Shown piece by piece: positions 31,440 to 44,800 of a DNA stretch of 64,000 bases (the stretch's first letter is position 1; every line of letters starts with the position of its first letter). The notes under the pieces are model-generated. The model saw nothing but the letters and a program-made list of their open reading frames with translations, was not told where the DNA came from and ran no database searches. The DNA lies in NCBI GenBank assembly GCA_001466705.2, contig LATX02000078.1:248001-312000 (forward strand). Reading direction: 5' to 3'. The position numbers were made by a program, and so were the translations under genes. This DNA is from Moniliophthora roreri. Lineage: Eukaryota > Basidiomycota > Agaricomycetes > Agaricales > Marasmiaceae.

Positions 31440-34400
31440 CCCGGGTTCCTTTAGTCGCGTTACTTAGTAATTTCACTGTTTCAAAAAAGAAAAAGCGATG
31501 AAGCACACCTCGGTAAACCGGCGAACAGGACTTGATTCACTTGTTCATTGGTATGAGACGACCAGCCACTGCAGTTTTCCGTGATAATGGGTTGAAGCCT
31601 TTCCCATTCTCACATCATATCGAGCGAGCGCCGGCGGCGATCTGAGTCTGCCTGAGGAACTAATTCTCATGAGTCCTATCAGTCGCAGTTAGTCGGCAGC
31701 TTAGAAAAGCGAAAAAAAGGCGAAGCACGCTTCGGGAAATGGAACATCAATCAACTTGCCATTTCCGTGAACCTGAGGCGACAAAGCCATAGCTTTCCAC
31801 CAGATTCTCCATTATAATAAATTGGACGGGCCGCTGGGGCTCGGTTCTAGATGAGCATATGTAACAAAACAGCCTTGACAATATGGTCAATAGAGAGAAA
31901 AAATACATCAATAATTTTGACTATTTTCGTCCACGATCTGCATATCTAATCGTGATGAATTTATTTAGCTCTTTACTCTCTTGCAGCTCAAAAGAAATAA
32001 GTTACGCACCCAGTTCGTACCGAGGTCAACCATTCCTTCGTGTTTAACCGTTGTTCCGTCGACAATCATTCCTACGAATTCCACATCAATTTACCAATGC
32101 TTAGGTTCTGTTATCATGCTTATAGACGTCATTCACGACTTGAATCAAAGAAGGAAGAAGCATATATCGGGAAATTGAACCTCCACATCAGAGGAGCTCC
32201 GTCACTTGCATGAACAGCTGCGTGACCTGCTTGCGCGCGTTGATGATCTAGACGTTATATTAACGAGTTCGAAGCAAAGGATTGTAGATTTCACACGCAC
32301 GGCGAGAGCTTTTCAGAAAAGCCTCACTTATTTCAGGTAGAAATTCGGGAGTAACGAAGCGAGTTTTTCGTCCTTGGTCCGTCCACAGTAGTTGAAATGA
32401 AAGAGGAACACGCCTGTGGCGTGAGAGGTATTGCGTGACTTTTGAAAAAATGAATCGTGACTCAGAACCGAATTCCAAATTGAGTATCGCGCGAGACGCA
32501 CGTTCTTCTACCGCTCACTTCCATTGCGGATTCGGATCCTATTTCTCCAGTAGTCAACTAGTCCCTGATTTTCAGCGTACGTACACAGTACTCGCCTCAA
32601 CTGTCCAACAGCAGCTGCCAGGGGATCAAACATTTCGGCTCGGTAACTTTTGAAGGCTTTGGGCTGTGCTGGGAGGGACAGTTGACCACACTGTTCCTGG
32701 TATTTCGATCATTCAACGTCTCCACAACCCTATTTTACTCTGGGGACTCTTCGCTGTTACCTCAAGAGTCGAGACCAGGTCGGCACTGGGAAGTGGGGTC
32801 AAAGTTGTATTTTGAACGATTTCTTCTCAGGATTCATGAACTTTCTTTTTTGCAATCAAAGAACTCGGATCACCTCTCGAATACCAGTAGCAAATATCCC
32901 TCCTGGATCGCCTCTCCCGAGGGTGGCATCTCCTCTGCGAGAACAGGTGCATGAGGAGATGCGTGTCACTTGTCTGTCTGTCGCGGAAGGAGGCATACTC
33001 TGACAGACTGTTTTCACACTAAAAGGTCTATCAGCAGAGCTCAGGTCCATGTGCCTTGCGAGCGTCTCGGCCATGCTTTAAAATGGTCATGGGTTCCTCA
33101 TACTCATCTTCGGATTCTGGAATGTGACCTGAAGTTGGGGTACCAGGGAACTTGATAGATCATCTGTTTTCCAGCGTCCCGGTGGAGATTCTTATCTGCT
33201 GTCTTTATTTCAAGACGCAGCATCCGCGGAATGGTGCGACGAGCACGAAGACACTGGAAAGGAGCTATCAATATTGCGACATTCAACATGCCACCCAGTA
33301 CTGTACTCGCTGACGCTACGTACATACACTACTCAAGACAGCACCTCCTTTGGGCAATGTTCAACTCTTTTGAGGCTGTCATGAACTAGGAATCAAACCA
33401 ATTCGTTCTCGTTGGATCCCGAGATACCTACACAAGCAAGTCCGCGATCAAACAGAAAAGTACGATCAGAATGGCCGAGCAGTGATGTCCAGCCAACAGC
33501 GAAGACTCCGATGTACTTGCGCTTCTGACACGAAGAACAGAACTCAGACTCCAGAATTTTCATGATAACTTCGTTCGGGGGGGACGAGACTATAAAGCTT
33601 TTGAGCCGAAGTTGTTTCTCTACACGAATGGTCTCACCATCAACTTCTTCCCTTCTTTTTCCCTTCCTCCTCCCTTCCGCCCATCTATCAGTTTATGATT
33701 GGTGTACACCCGTGTGAAGGTGATGGTATAATATATTTTGTTCGGCACACTCTGTGCTGATCACAGGTTATATCACGATACGCCGGCAGCATCTCAGATA
33801 ATCCCTCAATCAACCCCACAATCGGGACATATCCTCATAATTATTGAATATATCGGGCGGTCAGAATCATCAGACACCAAGGTACTGCCGTTAGCTGATT
33901 ATCAGTGTGTGGCGCAAAATAGCAAAATAGTTGCTGCGAGTAAGAGCACTCATCCTTCATGCATATGGTACAACGTTATAGCACCCTATGAAACTAGTTA
34001 CATTCTGTACGTGGAGCTGATTGACCATACGCCAAGGGCCATCGAGCGCTGGACGGAACAAGCCAATTGAATGGGGATGTGGATAAAATGAGGCATCAAA
34101 ACTCCGTGGTCATCGCTGATCAGAAACCCACCTCCCGGCACAAGTATCATATGAGTAGCTTTAACCTTCCCAGCTGCTGGCAGTTTATTCGTTCATAAAG
34201 CACAAAGAAAGAGAGAACGTAATACTAGTTACGTAGGAACCGGGACTGCGTCCCGTATTGATGAATGGACTGAAGCCTTGAGGCAGGGCAAATAGCTAGA
34301 ATGGTCCCTAGACTAGACACACTGCACGCAGAAACATTCAGGATAAAACAAAAGGCGGAAACGAGGCATTACAGCATGATTGGCAAGAAGCTGGGGCACG

Positions 34401-37400
34401 GCTTACAAGCCCGTATAAGCAATGAACAGGAAAAACTCAGCTCGCAGTCTATCATCATTCAAGGTCAACGTCGTCTAATGTCCGTCCACTATGATGAGAG
34501 TACAGCAATGCGAGAGATCAAAGTTGTATACTCGCACAGCAGATAGATCGTTCCAAGCAAGACTCCATGAACCAGAATTTGAGTTCAGTGTTCAGATACT
34601 GACTTGAAATCCAGGATTTCGTTTCCCAATCAGTGAAACCAACTGGGATGCACACTCCGGATAGGTGTGAATTGACACATTGTCGAGTTGTTGACATTAA
34701 CCGGTGCCGTCGGTGACGCACGGCTAGAGAACATTGTATGAATTCGGGTATTGAGGTCTCGCCTTGAGGCCCGAGGTTATGCATCCAATGAGCGGCACAA
34801 TTTATTACGGTCGAAGGTATGAATATCCAAGCCCGAACTCGCCTGAGAACCGAGAATCTTTGCCTTTGTGTCATCGCCACTCTCGCAAGAGACAAAGTGG
34901 CGATTTGAGCTTTTCCGATGTTTGCTTTACAGAGCGGTAGATGTGAGAACTGATACCTCGTTCAATGAGTAAAGGTAGCAGGGTAGCACTGTGATTCACC
35001 TCGCTTCGCAGAATGTGTAGTCCCGGTTGTTGTCCCTGTATTTTGTCGATGGTGGATAACGAATTAATGATCATCAACTAACCCATTTCTGTTGAATTGC
35101 ATGCTACATGAAGACATTCGACCAGGGTTCTCCCAGCCAATGATAGATCCGTGATTTTTTCTCTACTCCCAAAATCCGCAGTCATATGCTGGAGGAGAGT
35201 CGCGAGCAATCTTCCAGGGAGTTGAGATCTCACCTTTTTCATGGTTCATCCTCGCCGATTCCGAAAATATGTGAACCTGCTGATGTTGATAAGAGGGCGG
35301 GAATGCGAAACAATGATCAGAAGGTACCATCGTCTGCTCCTGGTATTACTCCTAGGTGGTAGGACCTTAAGCTGTTCCGAGCAAACCTGAGACGGAGCGC
35401 CCACCGAGCTGTAAAGTGACGAAAATATTCGCAAGGCCAACGGTCTTCCCACATAAGCTTACCAAGAGCTGACGATATGCCCGACTCTTACAGAGCTACA
35501 GCGCCCGCTGAGCCTAGCGCAAAGTGTTTCAGCATAAAGAAACCCAACAAAAACGATTAGAACACAGGATACCTCGTTAAAAGATAACCCACGCCATACG
35601 CTCTAAAAAAGAAAACAGACTCCAATTGAATTATTAGTTGCAGTGGGGACACGATGTGAATCTAAACTACTCGGACTCCTGGAAGATGGACGGCTGCAGT
35701 CCGTGCGTTCCGCACTACCAGCGGGATGAAGCTAGTCTGTATAAGCGAGATTTCTGTCAACAAAGGCAAGACCGATGGCAGGGAGCTTCTGACCTTTGAA
35801 TGCTAGTGATTGAGTTTGAAAACTCCAGTAGTGAGACTTGAGCGCATCCCTGAAACAGCCCGACCACAACTAGTCACCAGACGTAGCAATGTAGCAGTTC
35901 ACTGTCCACAAGACAACCCGAGACAATCCTACGTGGACGTGAAGCAAGACGTTGATGGCGTAGCGAAAGAGACGCCCGAGGCGCATCAAACACTGCCAAT
36001 TCGGGAGTTCACGCTCAGGTTGCGATGCGTATCATAGTAAGTTTGATGGACATGCGCCAATGTCATATCGACTGTCGGATGAATATGTTGCAAGCGTGAG
36101 GCAAGTGCTAAAGTGTTGTCGATCCCGCGCTGTTTTGTTGCAGTCTAGCGCATCCTCGGTCATGACGGGTTGACTTGTCGGAGGCGCTGCTTGAATAGTG
36201 TAGAGTTGAAACTTGCTGTTGATTTTTGGTTTCAATTGTCCAATAAGCAGTGTCGAATTGTCGAGTTCATTATTCGTGTGACACGAACTTCATAACACCA
36301 TTCATCGCGAATGCTAGAATACTTTGAGGTCGGTCAAATGTCGGTCACTCGGCGGAAGAAGATGGAATGGTTTAGCTGTTGCTTTGCTTAAGCTTGAGAG
36401 CACAATTAGACCAAAGGGGAAGTTCAAGGGACGCTGTTATACACCTCCTTCATGCTCGGAAGAATGGCCTTGTCTCGGAATCTCCTACTCTGTCACCTCG
36501 ACGTTGAGCGCAAATGCAAGACAGGTCAAAGGTGTCTACTCACACTGAATAATGATTCCCCTTCATATCCTAAGCGAGCGAGCGAGCGAACGAGCTTGAC
36601 TACATAGGGAGAACTGCCGGAAGAAACACGCCATTAATGAATCAATGCCAACGTGAAACGGCATGAGCCACAATTACTTGCCCACTAATTCAAACCCCGA
36701 GGAAGTACGGCTTCGCGGCGGCTTTCGTCGCTGCTGAAGCCCACCACTAAACACTCCACTTGTCATCCCGCCGCCACCGGATGTCCACTTTCGGCAAGTA
36801 TAACCGAAGAAGCTACCGGAGAGCATACGTAGCACGATTTCCCTCGTCGCCGTGCCTTGGCTCGTGTACGGAAAAATTTAGAGCCAAGGAGGTCGGAGTT
36901 CAGTCGACGGTGAGTCATAACAAGGCTCTAGGGCAAGGATCGTGATTGGTCAGTTACAGGAACGAGTACTCTAGCCAATATGAGCGCAACTGCGGGTTCC
37001 AGTATAGTCCAGGTCCTCAGGACAATCAGATTGAGCGACATATCGCAGGAGTAGTAGCACAGGAAAAGACCCCGCCGAGCAGATCCGCAACTTCTGTCCT
37101 CAATGAAGGGGTAAAAGTATCGGGTATAATACAATACGCCGTATTCGGCTCTAACGGAAGGGGACTCTAGCCCCAGTGCCCAGATGCCCCAGAGCGCATC
37201 AATGAGCAATTTTGACGAGTTGAACCACCGAGCCGAAATACTTCGAGGTTCTGGACCCACTACAGCGACGCGAGCACTGGTTGGCCATTGAAAATGGCGG
37301 CAAATTCTCCCAGGCTAGTGTACAGTGCTATGCACCGAGGCTGTGTGCATGCCAACCGAAGCTTCTCAAGCGGAAGAAAGGAGGTCTGTTGACCAGGTAC

Positions 37401-37796
37401 CGAGGAAGAGCACCGCATAGAGATACAAGAGTTGTGCCGACAGACAAGGAGAGCCAGATTTGAACGTCGGAGGTCAGTAGATACATGACTTTATCTGAGT
37501 GGTCCTCGAATCATGGTGATGACAATTGAACATGTGACAGTCGTGAGAATCAATTTCCTGAAAAAAGGAGATTATCTGATGCTGAGTTTGAATTTTGCCC
37601 GCCGGTTCCGGTACCCGAATCATCGGCCAGCTCATAATCGTCGTTGAGCGCTTTTGCCTTTTTGCTCTCTACACCAACGACCTACTAGCGTTACATCGCT
37701 AAATTACTCTTTTTCATCGAAAGAATTACCCATTTTCCGAGTTTTTTGTCGACGCAGAATAGTCGACAGCTTGGAAAGGAAATCTAGAACAAATTT
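31440..37796. other. 6.3 kb with normal CpG and no recognised gene
   Basis: Only short unassigned ORFs are present. The minus-strand ORF 32260-32478 (YLSRHRRVPLSFQLLW, PEFLPEISEAFLKSS) faintly resembles the leucine-rich part of agaricomycete F-box proteins. Minus-strand pieces at 34518-35452 look protein-like but broken. A simple GCGA repeat lies at 36573-36594. No terminal repeats or transposon domains were recognised. The last 150 bp is probably the 5' UTR region of eIF4A. Confidence 0.3.
36573..36594. repeat. Short GAGC/GCGA simple repeat
   Basis: About five tandem GCGA units, then GAACGAGC. No gene nearby. Confidence 0.6.
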
Positions 37797-40054
37797 ATGG
37801 CGTGAGTCGCTCCTGAAAAAAATTTTTCTTGGGTCAGTTTTTAGCGAGATTACTGACGATCTTTTTCTATATTGCTCTCATTAACCCCTTACTCCTGGAT
37901 CTGGGTGATCTTTTGGCTCCTTTTCATCCTGGAATCGATGATCTGGATGGAACTTGCGCGACGCGGTTACTGCTGTATGGATCGGGCTGGATAACGCTAT
38001 TGATGGTGTCTGTGGTGGGCTGGAAACAGAGAAGAACACCTCCAAGATGTTGCTGAGAACGAGATCGAGTCCAACTGGGACCAGGTCGTAGACAAGTGAG
38101 TGTCGGAAAAACCTGGCTTCTTTCAATAATCTCACTGACATCTTGACCGTCAGCTTTGACAACATGGACCTCAAGCCTGAACTCCTTCGTGGTATCTACG
38201 CATACGGGTGCGTCTTAATCACAAATTGAAGATCGATTTCGCTGAAGAGGTTTTCTAAAAAAAAATTTCCATCAACCTTATTCTATGATATCATCCGATA
38301 CGTTCTTGGCCTCGAACCTTGGTCTATTTCCTCTACACCGGGCCCGGACACCTCGCAATTCTCACAACACTCCGCGCATTTACGTCTGTGGCATTACAAT
38401 CATCAGTTTCGAGCGCCCATCGGCCATCCAACAGCGTGCCATCGTACCTGTCGTCAAGGGTCACGATGTGATTGCTCAGGCTCAGTCCGGAACTGGCAAG
38501 ACTGCCACATTCTCGATTTCTATCCTTCAGCAGGTTAGCCCTTTTCCATCAGATCCTTTACCCATTCTGGTGCTGATAGCCGCCCTTCTTCACAGCTCGA
38601 CTTGAATGTCAAGGGCACCCAAGCGCTCATCCTTGCACCTACTCGTGAGCTCGCACAACAAATCCAAAAAGTCGTCGTTGCTCTCGGTGACTACATGAAC
38701 ATTGAATGTCATGCCTGTGTCGGAGGCACCAACGTCAGAGAGGATATGGCCAAACTCCAGGAAGGTAGCGTGCTGTCAATAGTTGTACTTGCTGTACAGG
38801 ATTATTGATGACATTGGGCGTCCCCTTGTTATAGGTGTTCATGTGGTCGTCGGTACCCCCGGACGAGTATACGATATGATCAACAGACGCGCGTTGAAAG
38901 CAGACAACATCAAGATTTTCTGTCTTGATGAGGCAGATGAGATGCTTTCGCGTGGATTCAAGGACCAGATTTACGAAGGTACGGCCTCGGTCATGGATCT
39001 GGGATTTACTTGCTGATGAGTGCTTTGTGCAGTTTTCCAGCTCCTCCCCCAAGATACCCAAGTTGTCCTCCTTTCCGCCACCATGCCAGCAGATGTGCTG
39101 GAGGTGACCAAAAAGTTCATGCGTGATCCTGTGCGTATTCTCGTCAAGCGAGACGAGTTGACGCTCGAAGGTATCAAGCAATTCTACATTGCTGTTGAGA
39201 AGGAGGAGTGGAAGCTGGACACCCTCTGCGACTTGTATGAGACGGTGACAATCACACAGGCTGTCATCTTCTGCAATACAAGACGTAAGGTAGACTGGTT
39301 GACGGAGAAGATGCACTCGAGAGAGTTTACTGTCTCAGCCATGGTATGACATGTCCGTTGACGCACAGCTTGGACATTACTGATAGATTATCTCTGCCTC
39401 TCTGCCTTGCAGCACGGAGACATGGAACAGAAACAGCGTGAAGTCCTTATGAAGGAGTTCCGTTCAGGCTCATCTCGAGTGCTCATCACCACCGACTTGC
39501 TCGCCCGTGGTATTGATGTGCAACAGGTGTCCTTGGTCATTAACTATGACTTGCCTACCAACAGGGAGAACTACATTCACCGAATCGGTCGTGGTGGACG
39601 ATTCGGTAGGAAAGGTGTTGCTATCAATTTTGTTACGACCGATGATGTGAGAATGTTGCGAGATATTGAACGTGAGTGCTGTTCCAGTGCCTCCCGCTCC
39701 TTCGTCGGCCACGGCCTCCTCTTCCCTTGTTCTTCACATAGCATTCTTGCCTGCTTGATCATCTCTATTCTCTTTTTTCGGGATCGTTGGTCATCTTCCC
39801 CGCATTCTCGCCTCATTGACGTGCAGTAACACTGCTTTTCCGCTCCTTCCTTTGGTCTCATGATATCATCGGAACCCCATACTGACGGATCCTCATAGAG
39901 TTTTACAATACTCAGATTGACGAAATGCCTTTGAACGTTGCGTAAGTGATCATACTCCATTTGACAGATCCGACGTGACGTTGACGACATTTGTTTTTCC
40001 CTTCTCTCCTCCTCGTACTCGTGGCATTGCCTTCTCCCCAGGGACCTTATCTGA
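37797..40054 (+). CDS. eIF4A: Translation initiation factor eIF4A (DEAD-box RNA helicase), 396 aa
   Basis: ATP-dependent RNA helicase of the eIF4F cap-binding complex, unwinding mRNA 5' ends in the cytosol. Motifs in order: Q motif [13 protein letters not shown], motif I AQSGTGKT, Ia PTRELA, GG, Ib TPGR, DEAD in [13 protein letters not shown], then [24 protein letters not shown] and [13 protein letters not shown], ending MPLNVADLI. Exons: 37797-37801, 38030-38095, 38154-38207, 38407-38533, 38596-38764, 38835-38978, 39033-39343, 39413-39671, 39899-39941, 40042-40054. They sum to 1191 nt, giving a protein starting [19 protein letters not shown]. The first coding exon is only 5 nt (ATGGC) before a GTGAGT donor and a 228-nt intron. 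That start is inferred from the perfect frame and the usual MAE- beginning. Intact and of normal family length. Confidence 0.95.
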
Positions 40055-40853
40055 GCATGGAATATCAAATCGAACTTCCATTGTAAAATGCCTGTGCAAG
40101 CTGGTGTTCGCGCTGTTTTTGTTTTCTGTTGTGCCTTCATTTCCTGCCTATTACCTACGATTTCTACTGTTCTTACGTAGTGCTCCTCTACTCTGATTAT
40201 ATTTTTTGCCTTACGCACTGAACATTTATTACTGTAACGTCCGCTTACAGTCCGCTCCGCTATTTCACTTTACCGAGTCCCGAGTGTGGATCCCGACAGG
40301 CTACGGACGCTCCGACATTCTCAAACACTCCGAGCGCCCAGCCACTGTCATGACTATTTTGTGTAAGCGGGAGTGGTACGATTGTGTGTACTGCTACACT
40401 TTGTGAGTCGTTGGCGACATGAATGGAAAGACTCAAATTGGCAATTGCATGTTGTTGATGGGCGTGTGTGGCTGATATGATGATAATCGTTATCTATCCA
40501 CAGTCCGCCTGACCCCTCGCAGAGATGCACAACTCAATTGACAGCGGAAAGATTCATGATTTGGGATTCCCGGAGGGTATTTGGCAACAAAGGCTTTCAT
40601 GGTTCGCGATGATGGACATGATGTAGTGATGTGGCTTTGGTCACCTCATGCAGTGGCTCTTGCACACGGCTCTTGTACACTGCCACGCTGATGCGAAACC
40701 GAACTGGTTTGGAATCCGGTCTTACCCACAATTGATACAACATGTACACAAATGGTTTGGCATGGCACTGTCAGATGAAATATAAAGGGTCCCCCGAACT
40801 TGGCCTGATTGCCTCAAACCTTCCTCCGAGACGCGTCTTGCGTCCGATACTCC
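40055..40853. other. Intergenic, eIF4A 3' side and phosphatase upstream region
   Basis: Nothing recognised apart from likely 3' UTR of eIF4A and promoter sequence of the next gene. The ORF 40206-40406 has no domain. Confidence 0.4.
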
Positions 40854-40861
40854 TATAAATA
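40854..40861 (+). promoter_or_regulatory. TATA box of the dual-specificity phosphatase gene
   Basis: TATAAATA, followed by a C/T-rich stretch with few purines up to about 40920, typical of a fungal core promoter. A start site near 40885-40900 is inferred. Confidence 0.55.
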
Positions 40862-40933
40862 CTCGTCCTTCCTCCTGCTATTTCCTCAATTGTCCACAAC
40901 TCCCCATTTATCTCCACTCTTGACACAAAGTGA

Positions 40934-40972
40934 TATGTCCTGTGTCGAGGTCTCAGTCATGGTCAGTCTTTG
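40934..40972 (+). promoter_or_regulatory. Short upstream ORF in the phosphatase leader
   Basis: ATG at 40934 opens a 12-codon frame (MSCVEVSVMVSL) closed by TGA. It lies after the predicted start site and about 100 nt before the main ATG, so ribosomes scanning from the cap would meet it first unless the leader is spliced (a GTCAGT donor overlaps its end). Confidence 0.4.
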
Positions 40973-41073
40973 AAAATTTTGTTCCTTGTCGCCGAGACAT
41001 CACCCTTGTTTGGAAACTGACCATCCTTATAATCCAGCCCTCGAACTACCATTCAACATTATCCTTGCACACA

Positions 41074-41820
41074 ATGAACTACCATCCCCATCGTCATGGG
41101 TCATGGCCAAACCCGACGACGGCACATCCTCACTCTGCCCCACAATCATCATCATCATCGCGTCACGCGTTGACCCTCCAACCTCCTACCCTTCTCACAT
41201 CACCATCGCCTCTATCTGCACCCCATTCTCTAGCGTCTTCGACTTCTTACGCTTCATCAAGCACTTCATCATCACGCATAACACCTTCGCGTGCCGCAGT
41301 GCTCCAAGCTGCTTCCCCACATGTTCAACCATCTCAAGCATCAGAAATCGTACCCCGACTATACATTTCTGATCTTTCATTCGCCGAAAACCCCACTCTT
41401 CTCGCCAAATATCGTATAACCCATATCCTCTCCATCTTACCCGAAAGGATTGCTGTACATCCAGATTCGGATCGTATATTGGGCTACACACCAGTACGAA
41501 TGCAAGTCTGTGTTGAAGACTTTCCTTTTGCGGAACTCGCAGCCCATCTACCGACCACGACAAAGTTCATCAGAGATGCACTTTCGTCGAAGCATGGAAG
41601 GGAGACACGGGTACTAGTCCATTGCGCCGAGGGGATTAGCAGAAGTGTGAGCGTGGTTGCGGCGTTCCTGATGGCACAGTATGGTTGGACGCCGGGTGAA
41701 GCGGTGAAATATGTAAAGGACAAGCGCAAGGTGGCAAATCCAAACTTTGGATTCGTGAAGCAGTTGTATGAGTATGGAAGGGAAAGTCTGGGCAGGAGGG
41801 GATTGGTCGATGGGATGTAG
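41074..41820 (+). CDS. Dual-specificity protein phosphatase, single exon, 248 aa
   Basis: Cysteine-dependent phosphatase acting on phosphotyrosine and phosphoserine/threonine. The catalytic signature HCAEGISRS (about 41618-41644) matches HCxxGxxRS; the general-acid Asp is probably that in VCVEDFPFAEL upstream. Other family features: EIVPRLYISDLSFAENPTLL, ITHILSI, and GEAVKYVKDKRKVANPNFGF after the loop. The first about 85 residues are rich in His, Ser, Thr and Pro and look disordered. The ATG at 41074 (MNYHPHRHGSW) is the first in this frame after the TATA box; the frame is open further upstream but without an ATG. Substrate cannot be told from sequence. Confidence 0.9.
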   Translation: MNYHPHRHGSWPNPTTAHPHSAPQSSSSSRHALTLQPPTLLTSPSPLSAPHSLASSTSYASSSTSSSRITPSRAAVLQAASPHVQPSQASEIVPRLYISDLSFAENPTLLAKYRITHILSILPERIAVHPDSDRILGYTPVRMQVCVEDFPFAELAAHLPTTTKFIRDALSSKHGRETRVLVHCAEGISRSVSVVAAFLMAQYGWTPGEAVKYVKDKRKVANPNFGFVKQLYEYGRESLGRRGLVDGM

Positions 41821-44800
41821 AGCCAAGTGCCAGATGTCGCCACACACACACACTCGATGCCTTGTGAGCTCAACAACAATCAATTGGGTCGCCACTATAG
41901 GGTCGTTACCACATTTTCGGTCTTATCACCCTGACGCAGGGACCGACCCCCAAAATGTATACGTCATCATCGTATACCACATAGTACATCATACCACCGA
42001 CGACGACTTCTTGGGCCCGGGGACCTTGCACGCCTCATTTCCGATTTTTCACCTTCTGTACACTTAGTACATCGCATCACATCAAGCATAGGACGATGAT
42101 CTTCTTTTTGGGTTAGCTTTTTTTGGGCTATCATTATTCCTTTTGACATTCTGGTTCTCGACAATCATGATTCATCAGTTTTTTCCTTTCCTCTTTCATG
42201 GTCTCTTTCTTCTCCTCATACCAGCAAACATGTATATTGACAGCATCTTACTTTATGCATATATAAATAATTACTCCATGGAACGTCGATCTTTCACGAG
42301 GCCGAGTCGTTCATCACCGTTACCATCACCGATAGTATAGAGTATATTTTTCTTCTCAGATTAATCATGAATCAACAACATTTCTGATTCTCAGAGCTTC
42401 TCGTGCCTCATTCATGTGCATTTCCGAGTTGTACGTACCGTCCTGGCAATGAATCATTTTGTAGTTTTTTCGACATTGGACAGTTTGCAACTGTGATCGG
42501 CCTCGGACTCACGCGCAACCACCTGCTTCAAATGATTGCTCTTTTTTTTTCGCACTGTATTACAAAAAAAACTTGTGCTCAATTTCGTCCAAAGCCGCAA
42601 AAGTTTATGCTTAGCCAGCGGCTTGGGTTTTGCACAGTGGCAGAGCAAGGCTTCTAGTGGCGTAAAATTGATGTAACAAGTGTCGCTTCTATAAAGGCTA
42701 AGCTTTGGGGCGCATTACGTTACATAACATCTCTTGAACGCCGTCCAACTATCTATCCTACGCTGCCTCGAGTTCACCACCACTGACACCGCTTCAAGTT
42801 CATAAATCTACTCGTGCTCCGCCTCGACATCGACTAGATATCTACCTGACACTTGGAATTTTAGATGTTTACTGCCCATGACTTGTATGCACAAGCATCG
42901 CATCGCCATACTTGTCCAGTGTCGTTTCAGTGATTCCACTTTTTTAATTTCCCGCGGCCGTTTCAGGAGAAAAAAACCATTGCTTGTAATTTCAACATCG
43001 GAAAGAGGCGCCGCTTCTTCGAGATTCAGACTCAATTGGAACGGAGTTGGAAACCCGGGACATTAGGATTTCAAATCAAGTTTTGTTGAGGGGCGGTTTC
43101 GGGTTGCGGTAAAGGGACTCCCTCTGATATTCATGCACGGAAAAAATGTCCAGTGCGCAAGTTATTGCAAGCCTCCCCCAAACCCTCCGTCCAGAACGGC
43201 CCGAGGACTTTTGCTTTTGAACGCTCAGGCTTCAAGTTTTTCAAACCAATACACGGGACATTCGGAGTTTCACCTTTACGGTCTCGAGTATAACCGTGAC
43301 TCTGCTTTTTTTTGCGACCGCTATGGATTTCTTTTAGGCTCTTCAACCACATGGACCCACTTGTACCGCGGTTCACGCTTAAGGATGTTCTCCGTTTCTC
43401 GAACGGGCCCAGTTTCAACAGTCTCGAGGAGAGAGACAGTTGATGATCCTGGATTGACAAGCATCTTTCTTTACCCTTACCGGGTCCACGCTGATAAATG
43501 TATATATCGTGCGCGCGTAAAACATCAACGCATGTGAGTTATGTCCTCACCCCCTGGCACTTACGAGGCATTATTTCAATTAGTTTTGTTTGCCTACTTG
43601 CCCTTGCGACCGCTGGGTACTAAGTGTGTATATATTAGAGAATCCCTTGGACTTGGCCGCTCAGCATGAGAGTCGAACCTTGGTCGTATGACAACCAAAA
43701 GATTCGTCTCCCATTTCCAATAGAAGTTCTTATCTCCGGGATTTGGACCCTCCCGGGCAGACTGTGTTGAAATAAAGAAAACCCTCGCACGTTGACCTTG
43801 CGTTGAGTACCAAAAAAAAAAAAGAAAAAATTTCTCTCTCTCACCCATGTGCTCGTCCGACAAAACTCTTTCCCCGAACTATCCTGATGTTTCGAATCAG
43901 CTCAGGTGTCACTAAGAACAGGTATTAAACGACTAATCCAAATTTACACTCTTTCTCCGGTGATCTAGCTCCCGCCGCGACATCGGTTATACAGGGAGAT
44001 CATGATGAAAGGGGTCCGTAAAGTGGTTTTTTGCCTATTATAATCTGGGAAGTATGTACATGCGACTATTAATACCGAACCCTAGTAGGCCTCGAGCTCC
44101 AAAAATGGGTTGTAGAACGGAAATTTTGGTGGGTTAATTTTTGAGGGGTCCGACGATGAGCAGCTATTATCGGGCATCCAGGCTGTTGTGGGTTGTATTC
44201 TATATATTAATTTAACCCGTTCTTTTCGCAGATTGTAATATATTAGCCCATTCTTCGAATACCTGCGCCTCGAGACCCTTTTTTACAGCTCCGGCTGAAA
44301 GCCCTCAATGCTGAAGCGAACAAGTATGAACGGTACCGGTGACATGTGTAAATGACATCGCCATCTATGTTTAATTTAACAAGTATAGCCAAATTCATAT
44401 TCGTACATCATACAAACATACATACAATCGTGTGTCGGGGTGTGAGTGGGTGGTCCAGGTCTATTCATACACCAAACGAGAAAAAAATAAAAAAAATGCG
44501 AGATGGAAGGAAAGGCGAGGCAGTGTAACAGGAACAGAAAGAAAAAACGGGGCGATAAGTTCATGATGAAGTCATCGAGGGTGTGGGTGTAAGGAACGAG
44601 GGTCCTCTAATGATCGGCGGATACCAAATAGACATGTCGCGTGAACGGTCCCCTGCACTCTAAGAGTCTGATATACCCACACCACATTACAGGGACGCAC
44701 CCTTGTTGAACGTTGAAACATGGGAAGATCAACGTCAACTGTCTATCACAAATCATGATGATGCTCCAGCGACAGCTCGACTAGTGCACCATCTCAGTTC

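Noticed and set aside
31053..37260. Transposon or large minus-strand gene in the 31-37 kb interval
   Set aside because: Fragments could not be joined, no terminal repeats, no domain recognised.
38735..39316. 193-aa minus-strand ORF
   Set aside because: Antisense shadow of eIF4A exons, whose plus-strand reading is unmistakable.
39577..40218. 213-aa minus-strand ORF
   Set aside because: Overlaps the 3' exons and introns of eIF4A on the other strand; no domain.
41484..41895. Minus-strand ORFs under the phosphatase
   Set aside because: Antisense to a gene with an intact HCxxGxxRS catalytic site.
43594..43863. tRNA genes suggested by two B-box-like words and an oligo-A tract
   Set aside because: No A box at the right spacing and no cloverleaf could be drawn.
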